In this document: one piece after another, positions 9,441-16,194 of the stretch
How positions within the stretch are numbered: the first letter of the stretch is position 1
Layout: each line of letters begins with the position of its first letter
DNA from: Planctomycetales bacterium ZRK34
GTDB taxonomy: Bacteria > Planctomycetota > Phycisphaerae > Phycisphaerales > Zrk34
Reading direction: 5' to 3'
Assembly (NCBI GenBank): GCA_014873095.1
Contig: CP050848.1
Span: 4,585,850 to 4,649,849 of the forward strand
DNA length: 64,000 nt
Program-made: the position numbers and the translations under genes
Notes under the pieces: model-generated
What the model saw: only the letters and a program-made list of their open reading frames with translations
What the model was told of the DNA's origin: nothing
Database searches by the model: none

Positions 9441-11866
9441 CGATCGTGCTGGCTTGCTGTGCGGCGATGTGTTCCGCGCAGGCCGAGCCGCTGAACCTCG
9501 ACGCTGAGTATCTTCGCCAGCGCGAGCAGTTGATCAAACAGATGGCGGATCGGCAGTGGTGCGCCGATGTTGCCGGGCAGGTCGCCCATCCGGCTTCGCT
9601 GATCGCCGAGTCGGATCGCGACCCGGCCGATGTGGTCATCCGTCGCACGGGGGCGCTGCTGGATCATCTGTCACGGCAGGGCGTTGATCTGTCGGATGCA
9701 GCCGGGCAACTGGACAAGTTGCGCCAGCGTGCCGCCGAGGTGCCGCTTGACGCGGCGGCGGATCGACAGGCGATTTATCTGCAAGCCTGCCACCTGCGCC
9801 GGCGCATCGCATGGTCGAACCCGCTGTTGGATTTCGACAAGCTGCTGTTTCTGACACGCCATCGCCCCATGCGCGGTGATCACCACATGGTCGATCAGTA
9901 TTACGGTTTCAACGCCAAGCCCGGCGGTAGCGTCTGCGTGCTCGAAAAACCGTTCAGCGATCAGCCGACGGCTCGTGATGTGCTCAAAGATGTCAAAGTC
10001 ACTTCAGGTCGGCTGGCCGGTCAGACGCTCAACGCGGGTTCATTCAACACGCTCGACCTCGATTACGATGGTGAGTCGATCGCCTTCGCATGGACCGAGT
10101 GCGGGACTGTTCCCGAAGACGCCGACTGGTCGAATCAGCCGTGGTCCAAACAACGCGCGATCGACAATCACAAGCCGTATTACCACTGGAACCCGTCGAC
10201 GGTGTTTCACGTGTTCCGCGCCAAACTCGACGGCTCGCAACTGGTGCAACTCACCGACGGCCCGTGGCAGGATTTCGATCCGTGCTTCATGCCCGATGGC
10301 CGCATCGCGTTCATCTCCGAGCGGCGCGGCGGGTTTCTCCGTTGCGGCGGCAATCGGCCCAACCCGAGCTACACGCTGCACCGCATGAATGGCGACGGCT
10401 CGGGGGTCGCCACGCTGAGCTTTCACGAAACCAACGAGTGGAACCCGAGCGTCGATGAACACGGCATGGTCGTGTACACCCGCTGGGACTACGTCGATCG
10501 CGATGACGACGGCGCGCACCACATGTGGACCTGCTACCCCGACGGGCGCGACCCGCGGGCCTGGCACGGCAACTACCCGAAAAAACGCGAGACACGCCCG
10601 TGGATGGAACTGTCGATCCGCGCGATACCCGATTCGAATCGGCTCGTCGCTGTGGCCGCCCCGCATCATGGGTACAACTACGGCTCGCTGGTGCGCATCG
10701 ATCCGCAACTACCCGATGACGGCGCGATGAGTCAACTCCGGCGCATCACACCCGAAGCTCATTTCCCCGAAGCCGAGCAGGCGCCGGGCAAGCCGCATGA
10801 TCGTGGCAAGCACAACCCGGCCGGCGAGGTGTACGGGGCGCCGTGGCCGCTGGATGAGAACTTTTACCTCTGCGTGTATGACCCCGGCCAACGCCATCAC
10901 GGCATCTATCTTGTCGACGTGTTCGGCAACAAGGAACTGATCTGGCGCGACCCGTCGATCGCGTGTGTTGACCCGATGCCGCTTCGACCGCGCAAGCGCC
11001 CGCCGGTGATACCCGATCAGGTGCGACCGGCGGAGCAGTCAGCCTCGGCGACGGTGACGGTGATGAACGTGTATGGCGCCGACTTCGACTGGCCGGCGGA
11101 TACGAAGATCACGGCCCTGCGCGTCGTGCAGATCTTCCCGAAGACGACGTTTCACATGCACGAGCCGCGCATCGGCGCGGCGGATCAGTCACTAGGGCGC
11201 GGTGTGTTGGGGACAGTGCCGGTCGAGGCCGACGGCAGTGCGTATTTCGAAGCGCCGGTGGGGGTGCCTCTGTACTTTCAGGCGCTGGATGCCGATGGGC
11301 GGGCGGTGCAGTCGATGCGATCGGACACCTACCTGCACCCGGGCGAATCGCTGACTTGTCAGGGCTGTCATGAACCCAAGCGCGAGGCTCATACATCGTT
11401 GAAGATGAACTCGGCGCCGCTCGCGCTGCGGCGCGAGCCGTCGAAGATCAAGCCGGCAGTCGAAGGGGCCTGGCCGCTGTCATTTCCGCGACTCGTGCAG
11501 CCGGTGCTAGACAGCCAATGCGTCGACTGTCACCGCAAACACCCGGATTCGCCGGACCTCACCGGGGCGATCGGCAAGAACGGGTGGTCGAAGTCGTACC
11601 AGTCGCTGGCGCCGTTCGCGTGGAAACTGTACGGGGCCAACGGGTCGATCTTCGCCACCGGCAGCCGTTCGACGGCCGGTCAACTCGGGGCCCGCGCCTC
11701 GAAGCTGATCAAACTGCTGGAAGACGGGCATTACGACACGAAGTTGACCGACGATCAGATGCACCGGCTTGTGTTGTGGCTGGACACCAATGCGAATTTC
11801 TACGGGGTCTATCACGACCTGGGCCGACAGGGGCGCGGTGAGTGTGTGAACCCGTTGCTGCAATGA
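9416..11866 (+). CDS. HzsA-related PD40 beta-propeller c-type haem protein (paralogue 3)
   Basis: 816-aa paralogue. The ATG at 9416 lies inside the end of paralogue 2; a TTG four codons earlier is also in frame but less likely. The signal peptide runs MVSTQGRLTIVLACCAAMCS to AQA. A helical region of roughly 120 residues precedes the propeller (LDLDYDGESIAFAW, MPDGRIAFISERR, EHGMVVYTRWDYVDRDDDG). Middle-domain signature is present (ITALRVVQIFPKTTFH, EADGSAYFEAPVGVPLYFQALD). Two haem motifs: CQGCH at residue 648 and CVDCH at 702. It keeps only one of the propeller cysteines (FLRCGG), the one shared by all four paralogues. Its stop overlaps the start of the next gene as ATGA. Function unknown; exported electron-transfer or redox enzyme component is the inference. 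Confidence 0.85.
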   Translation: MVSTQGRLTIVLACCAAMCSAQAEPLNLDAEYLRQREQLIKQMADRQWCADVAGQVAHPASLIAESDRDPADVVIRRTGALLDHLSRQGVDLSDAAGQLDKLRQRAAEVPLDAAADRQAIYLQACHLRRRIAWSNPLLDFDKLLFLTRHRPMRGDHHMVDQYYGFNAKPGGSVCVLEKPFSDQPTARDVLKDVKVTSGRLAGQTLNAGSFNTLDLDYDGESIAFAWTECGTVPEDADWSNQPWSKQRAIDNHKPYYHWNPSTVFHVFRAKLDGSQLVQLTDGPWQDFDPCFMPDGRIAFISERRGGFLRCGGNRPNPSYTLHRMNGDGSGVATLSFHETNEWNPSVDEHGMVVYTRWDYVDRDDDGAHHMWTCYPDGRDPRAWHGNYPKKRETRPWMELSIRAIPDSNRLVAVAAPHHGYNYGSLVRIDPQLPDDGAMSQLRRITPEAHFPEAEQAPGKPHDRGKHNPAGEVYGAPWPLDENFYLCVYDPGQRHHGIYLVDVFGNKELIWRDPSIACVDPMPLRPRKRPPVIPDQVRPAEQSASATVTVMNVYGADFDWPADTKITALRVVQIFPKTTFHMHEPRIGAADQSLGRGVLGTVPVEADGSAYFEAPVGVPLYFQALDADGRAVQSMRSDTYLHPGESLTCQGCHEPKREAHTSLKMNSAPLALRREPSKIKPAVEGAWPLSFPRLVQPVLDSQCVDCHRKHPDSPDLTGAIGKNGWSKSYQSLAPFAWKLYGANGSIFATGSRSTAGQLGARASKLIKLLEDGHYDTKLTDDQMHRLVLWLDTNANFYGVYHDLGRQGRGECVNPLLQ

Positions 11867-14244
11867 GGATGATCATGCGGAAAGTTGTGATGTTGCTGGC
11901 GATGATGTTCGCGACGCCCTGGGCGGCGGCGGATGATCGCGAGGCGATGCTCGGCAACCTGCTGATCAGCGGCCGGCCGATTCTGTTCGTGGTGCGCCAT
12001 CAATACAAGCGCGATCACCACGCTACGGCGACGATCTTTCAGACCAACGAGATCAACCGCGGCAGCTTTCAACCCGGCGCGGCGCTGAAGGTGATCGACT
12101 TTGCCGATGGCGGAAAAGTCACGACACTGCTGGAAACTTCCGATGGCGTGGTGCGCGATCCGGAAGTCTCCGCCGACGGGCGGCGCATCGTTTTTTCCAT
12201 GCGACAAAACCGCGATGATGATTATCACATTTATGAGATGACGCTCGCCGATCGCAGTGTGCGGCAGATCACGCGCGGCGAAGGCGTCAGTGATATTGAC
12301 CCGGCGTATCTACCCGACGGACGGATCGTGTTCACCTCGACGCGCGATGTGAAGTATTGCCAGTGCAACCGCCACATCATGGCGAATCTTTTTCGCTGTG
12401 AACCCGACGGCTCGAAGCTGGTGCAGATCGGCGGCAGCGGATTGTTTGAAGGCCACCCGCACGTGATGGGCGACGGGGTGATTCTTTACGACCGTTGGGA
12501 GTATGTGGATCGTCATTTTGGGCCGTCGTTCGGGCTGTGGACGATGAATCCGGACGGGACGAACCCGGCCTTGTTTTACGGAAACAATGCGTGGGTGCCG
12601 GGCATGGTCGCCGACGCCCGGATGATTCCGGGAACGCAGCTTTTCGTGGCGACGTTCGGGTCGTGTCATGATCGGCCGTGGGGCGCGATGGCGGTGGTGG
12701 ATCGCACCCGCGGGCTCGACGGCAGTGAGCCGGTGCTGCGCATCTGGCCGGCCGAGGCGCGACGGTGGTTGACCGATGATCGAAATGCCGATTGGCAACC
12801 CGGTCACATCGATATTCTTCGCGGGATCAAACGCAAGTACGAAGACCCGTACCCGCTGAGCGAATCGTTGTTTTTATGCTCGCGGCAGATTGATGACGGC
12901 AGCGAGGCGACGGGGCTGTTCGCCGTGGACACCGAGGGACACGAGGTGCTGCTGCACGCCGAATCGCCGGGGTGTTTTGACCCGATGCCGATCGGCCCCG
13001 CAAGTGTGAAGCCGATCTCACCGCAGCGGGTGGACTACGCCGAGACGGAAGGGGCGTTCTACGTTTATGACGTGTATCACGGGACGGGGATGAACGCTGT
13101 GCCGCGCGGCACGATCAAGTGGCTGCGCATTGTCGAAGCGCCGTACAAACGCGCCTGGTCGCATCAGAATTGGAATGTCGACGCCACGCAGGCCCCGGCG
13201 ATGAACTGGAACCTGACCAACAACAAGCGGATTCTCGGCGACGTGCCGGTTGAGCCCGACGGGGCAGCGTATTTCAAAGTGCCGTCCAACAGGTTCGTGT
13301 ATTTTCTGGCGCTCGATGAAAACAAGATGATGGTGCAGGCGATGCGCAGCGGCACGATCGTTCAGCCGGGTGAAACGACGGGGTGCGTGGGCTGTCATGA
13401 GCATCGGCTCAGCGCGGTGCCGAACGGGGCGCGCTCCGCGTGGGCGAAGCAGCCGATGAAACTGCAGGCATGGTTTGGCGAGCCGCGCGAGTTCAACTAC
13501 CTGACGGAGGTGCAGCCGGTTTTTGATCGCCACTGCGTGAGTTGTCACGACTACGGCAAAGAGGCCGGCGAGGCGATCAACCTGGCCGGCGACCTGGGGC
13601 TGGTGTTCAACACGTCGTATCTCGAACTGCATCGCCGGTCAGCGGTGCGCTGGTCGCCGGACATACCAGGCGAGGCGAAGAAGCTGATCAAGGCGGTGCA
13701 CGACGGGCCGCCGCAGGTGCTCGGGCCTTATGCGTGGGGATCGCATCGCAGCAGGCTCATCGAGGTGATGCGCAGCGAGCATTACGATGTGAAGCTGACG
13801 GCCGAGGAGATCGATCGAGTGGTGACATGGATCGATTTGAACGCTCCGTATTACGGATCGTATGCGACGGTGTACGGGGCGAATCCGTTCGGGCGGAGTC
13901 CGTTGACGGGACCGGAACTTCACCGGCTGGGCGAGCTGGTCGGGGCGAAGCTGTGGGAAACCAAGTCAGAGATGCGGGGATCGCAGGTGAACTTCACGCG
14001 GCCGGCGTTGAGCCCGTGCCTGTCGGTATTCACCAGCACGGAAGATGCGAAATATCGCGAAGCGCTGGCGATTATTGAAATAGGTCAGCAGCGGCTGGCT
14101 GCTCAACCGCGGGAAGACATGCTCGGAACCGGGGCGGCGCCGCTACGGCCCGAGGATCTATCTCGGGACGAACGGCATCGTTTGCAGATCGAAGCGGAAG
14201 CGGCGGCACGGCGTGGGTTAACGCTTCGTGAAATCGTGCCGTGA
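11863..14244 (+). CDS. HzsA-related PD40 beta-propeller c-type haem protein (paralogue 4)
   Basis: About 793 aa if translation starts at the ATG (11863) that overlaps the previous stop codon as ATGA; the ATG at 11875, with GAGG upstream, is an alternative and changes only the first four residues. Signal peptide MRKVVMLLAMMFATPWAAA. Propeller blades include DPEVSADGRRIVFSM, LPDGRIVFTSTRD and GDGVILYDRWEYVDRHFG; the shared cysteine is in YCQCNRH. The middle domain has TIKWLRIVEAPY and EPDGAAYFKVPSNRFVYFLALDE. Haem motifs are CVGCH at residue 508 and CVSCH at 558. The protein ends with an approximately 100-residue tail (SPCLSVFTSTEDAKYREAL) similar to the tail of paralogue 2 (DVFTSVEDADYQTLL). 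Last gene of the haem-protein cluster. Confidence 0.85.
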   Translation: MRMIMRKVVMLLAMMFATPWAAADDREAMLGNLLISGRPILFVVRHQYKRDHHATATIFQTNEINRGSFQPGAALKVIDFADGGKVTTLLETSDGVVRDPEVSADGRRIVFSMRQNRDDDYHIYEMTLADRSVRQITRGEGVSDIDPAYLPDGRIVFTSTRDVKYCQCNRHIMANLFRCEPDGSKLVQIGGSGLFEGHPHVMGDGVILYDRWEYVDRHFGPSFGLWTMNPDGTNPALFYGNNAWVPGMVADARMIPGTQLFVATFGSCHDRPWGAMAVVDRTRGLDGSEPVLRIWPAEARRWLTDDRNADWQPGHIDILRGIKRKYEDPYPLSESLFLCSRQIDDGSEATGLFAVDTEGHEVLLHAESPGCFDPMPIGPASVKPISPQRVDYAETEGAFYVYDVYHGTGMNAVPRGTIKWLRIVEAPYKRAWSHQNWNVDATQAPAMNWNLTNNKRILGDVPVEPDGAAYFKVPSNRFVYFLALDENKMMVQAMRSGTIVQPGETTGCVGCHEHRLSAVPNGARSAWAKQPMKLQAWFGEPREFNYLTEVQPVFDRHCVSCHDYGKEAGEAINLAGDLGLVFNTSYLELHRRSAVRWSPDIPGEAKKLIKAVHDGPPQVLGPYAWGSHRSRLIEVMRSEHYDVKLTAEEIDRVVTWIDLNAPYYGSYATVYGANPFGRSPLTGPELHRLGELVGAKLWETKSEMRGSQVNFTRPALSPCLSVFTSTEDAKYREALAIIEIGQQRLAAQPREDMLGTGAAPLRPEDLSRDERHRLQIEAEAAARRGLTLREIVP

Positions 14245-14283
14245 GTTGTGCCCGGCAGCGGCGGGGGCGCTACCGTGTAGCAC

Positions 14284-15360
14284 ATGATTTCAAGACGCGT
14301 GAATATTCAGGTGATCGGGTTGCTGCTTATCGTGGGCGCGACAGCGCCGGCGCAGCGGATGTCGCCACAGGCGCAGAATCTGGCGAAGGAGTTCGGCGAG
14401 GGCACTTACCTGCGGATGACGCCGCACTACCTGCTGGTGTACGACACGCCGCACGCCTGGGCGGACAGTCGGGTTGAACTGCTGGAGCGGGCACACGATG
14501 CGTTTTACAGTGTGATGAACGCCGCGGGTTTTGATCCGGCCCCCATCGACGGGCGGCTGATCGGCGTGCTGTTCAACAAGCACCGCGACTACCTCGCTTA
14601 TGGGCATAAGCATGACGGCATCGATGTCTCCTCGGCCGGGGGATACTACTCGCCGAGAAGCAACCGCATCGCGATGTTCAACACGCAATCGAGCCCGCAA
14701 CTGGCCAAACACCGCAAGCAGATCGCGCAGCTTCAGCGACAGATCGACCAAGCCACGCAACGCGCCGACGCTGCGGGCGAGGCCGGCGACATGACACGGG
14801 CGGCGCATTACCGACAGATCAAGTTGCGTGCGATCAACCAGGTGTCGCTGCTGCGCAACCAGATGCAGCGCGGCGCCGGGCTCAACAACATCTCGCAGAC
14901 GATTCACGAAGCGACGCATCAGCTTGCTTTCAACAGCGGCATCCAGTCCCGCTACGTGAATAATCCATTCTGGCTCAGCGAGGGGCTGGCGACGAATTTC
15001 GAGACGATGTCGCCGGCGGTGCCGTTCGGCCCGGGGCAGGACAACCTTGTGCGGCGACGGGCCCTGCTCAAAGCCGCCAAGGCGGGCCAACTCGATCCGC
15101 TGTCAAAGTTCGTCGGGCGCGTGCAGTTGGAGGGCGCTGTCAAGGACGATCAACGTGAGCGACTTTACGCGCAGGCCTGGGGGCTGTTCAGTTTTCTGTT
15201 TGAAACTCGGCGCGATGCGTTGCGCGAGTACATGCAACAAGTCGCAGCCGGGCAGGGCGGCAGCAACAGCGAGCAACTGATCGCCAATTTCGAAAAGCAC
15301 TTTGGAACGCTCAAGTCCGTCGGCGATGGCTTCCGGCAGTGGATCAGCCGGTTGAATTGA
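14284..15360 (+). CDS. DUF1570-type putative zinc metallopeptidase, exported
   Basis: 358-aa protein with an N-terminal signal peptide (MISRRVNIQVIGLLLIVGAT). It belongs to the DUF1570 group common in planctomycetes. Residues around 208-212 form HEATH, the HExxH zinc-binding/catalytic motif, and a downstream glutamate in SEGLATNFE is positioned as the third ligand of a gluzincin-like site. Between them and the N-terminus lies a region with coiled-coil character (about residues 140-195). It follows the haem cluster by 39 bp and could be read through from it, but a TAccgT box 7 nt before the ATG may give it its own promoter. Substrate unknown. It overlaps the convergent gene by 17 nt. Confidence 0.8.
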   Translation: MISRRVNIQVIGLLLIVGATAPAQRMSPQAQNLAKEFGEGTYLRMTPHYLLVYDTPHAWADSRVELLERAHDAFYSVMNAAGFDPAPIDGRLIGVLFNKHRDYLAYGHKHDGIDVSSAGGYYSPRSNRIAMFNTQSSPQLAKHRKQIAQLQRQIDQATQRADAAGEAGDMTRAAHYRQIKLRAINQVSLLRNQMQRGAGLNNISQTIHEATHQLAFNSGIQSRYVNNPFWLSEGLATNFETMSPAVPFGPGQDNLVRRRALLKAAKAGQLDPLSKFVGRVQLEGAVKDDQRERLYAQAWGLFSFLFETRRDALREYMQQVAAGQGGSNSEQLIANFEKHFGTLKSVGDGFRQWISRLN

Positions 15361-15697
15361 TGCGGCAGCCCAGCGAGCGGATCGCCGGCAGGGCTTCATC
15401 GTCCGGCAGCAGGGGCCAGACGCCGAGATCATCGGGATTGGTCGCGGCACTTTGCAGAGCCTGATCGATGCTTCGGAGGACCTCGCCCTCATCGGCGTCG
15501 GCATCGATGATGACGACCAGCGTCAGTGCGGCCGGGTCGATCATGCCGGGGATGTGCACCTCGGCCAGATGGGCTTCGATAATCTGCGTGATCGAGTCGA
15601 CGGCACTCGTCAGCGCGGTCCGCAGCGCATCGGGAACTTCACGATCCGGCGCGCCGATCATCGCGGTGGTTTTAACTTTCAGCTCGGTCTTATCCAT
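15344..15697 (-). CDS. small hypothetical protein, 117 aa
   Basis: I do not recognise this family. The 117-residue product is acidic, soluble, has no signal peptide or membrane segment, and its codon use has the GC-rich third positions of its neighbours, so it is probably a real gene. It is predicted as alternating helix and strand (LTLVVIIDADADEGEVLRSI is a strand-helix unit). It overlaps the convergent DUF1570 gene by 17 nt at the 3' ends. Upstream (minus strand) a TAGAAT hexamer near 15735 could be its -10 box. It is divergent from the sulfur operon leader but there is no evidence for shared function. Confidence 0.65.
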   Translation of the reverse strand: MDKTELKVKTTAMIGAPDREVPDALRTALTSAVDSITQIIEAHLAEVHIPGMIDPAALTLVVIIDADADEGEVLRSIDQALQSAATNPDDLGVWPLLPDDEALPAIRSLGCRINSTG

Positions 15698-15794
15698 GCG
15701 GCCCCCAACGCGGGTTGCAACTTGTCTTCGACCTCATTCTAAACGCAAGTACCGCTGGTTGACTAGGCCCGTTTGGGCATTTCTCCCAGGTGGC

Positions 15795-15824
15795 TTGACG
15801 ATTGAACCCGACGTGGCCTACACT
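15795..15824 (+). promoter_or_regulatory. promoter of the cysteine operon leader
   Basis: TTGACG (15795-15800), an 18-nt spacer and TACACT (15819-15824) make a good sigma-70-like promoter. Transcription should start near 15831, only about 12 nt before the leader-peptide ATG, leaving just room for its GGAG ribosome site. Confidence 0.7.
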
Positions 15825-15842
15825 GGCCCTCTGGAGACACCC

Positions 15843-15920
15843 ATGGCCCGTTTGATGACCATTGTTTGTATGTGTTCGTGTACCCGCGGGGCGACCCCGT
15901 CGGGAATGCGGCGCGATTGA
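15843..15920 (+). CDS. candidate cysteine-rich leader peptide (25 aa)
   Basis: Short ORF directly behind a promoter and with its own ribosome site (GGAG at 15833-15836, 6 nt before ATG). The peptide reads MARLMTIVCMCSC followed by TRGATPSGMRRD. Three cysteines occur within five residues, all encoded by TGT. It precedes the sulfite reductase/cysteine synthase operon. Short leader ORFs with clustered codons for the pathway's end product are the hallmark of ribosome-mediated attenuation, and cysteine-containing leaders upstream of sulfur-assimilation genes are known in actinobacteria. A strong hairpin lies at the 3' side of the Cys codons. That it senses cysteinyl-tRNA is an inference; no terminator with a T-run is visible between it and the first enzyme gene. 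Confidence 0.6.
   Translation: MARLMTIVCMCSCTRGATPSGMRRD
15883..15904 (+). promoter_or_regulatory. stable hairpin within the leader ORF, just after the Cys codons
   Basis: Arms CCCGCGGGG and CCCCGTCGGG pair over nine base pairs with one bulged T and a three-base loop. The 5' arm begins 4 nt after the third TGT codon, so a ribosome stalled on the Cys codons would cover or block the stem. It is a plausible attenuation element, not a stand-alone terminator because no T-run follows. Confidence 0.5.
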
Positions 15921-16071
15921 TGGTTTCTGCGGAACATCATCAGTTTTCTCCCGAGTTCCCTTCGTTATCCCTGGTTCGCCCCGTTAGCCGCCGGATCCAT
16001 CCCCGAGAGCGTCTACGATTGCGTTTTCGGTAAGTGTCTGCGGTAGGCTGGTGAGCGGCCCTGTTGGCCGT

Positions 16072-16077
16072 TATAAT
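16072..16077 (+). promoter_or_regulatory. possible second, proximal promoter -10 box (TATAAT)
   Basis: A perfect TATAAT followed by GGCCC, a discriminator like that after several other -10 boxes in the window, lies 117 nt before the sulfite reductase start. No clear -35 box is seen, and a small GC hairpin (CGGCC/GGCCG) abuts it on the 5' side. If used, it would bypass the leader peptide. The rest of 15921-16194 holds a bulged hairpin at about 16126-16149 and nothing else I can name. Confidence 0.4.
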
Positions 16078-16194
16078 GGCCCTATCGCGGTACGATTCAC
16101 ACGCATGGATGGTGGGCGAAACGACCAGGCAGCTTTTTCAGCTTGCCTCGCGTGATCGACCCGCCCCGTGCTCGACCATTACCCAGGAGTTCTC

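Noticed and set aside
2683..14244. Genuine anammox hydrazine synthase
   Set aside because: Architecture matches but four alpha-like paralogues, the divergent haem-I flanking residues and the lack of any other anammox gene in view argue against it; reported only as related.
16105..16155. 17-codon ORF containing one Cys codon, just before sulfite reductase
   Set aside because: No ribosome site and only one Cys; weaker than the 15843 leader ORF.
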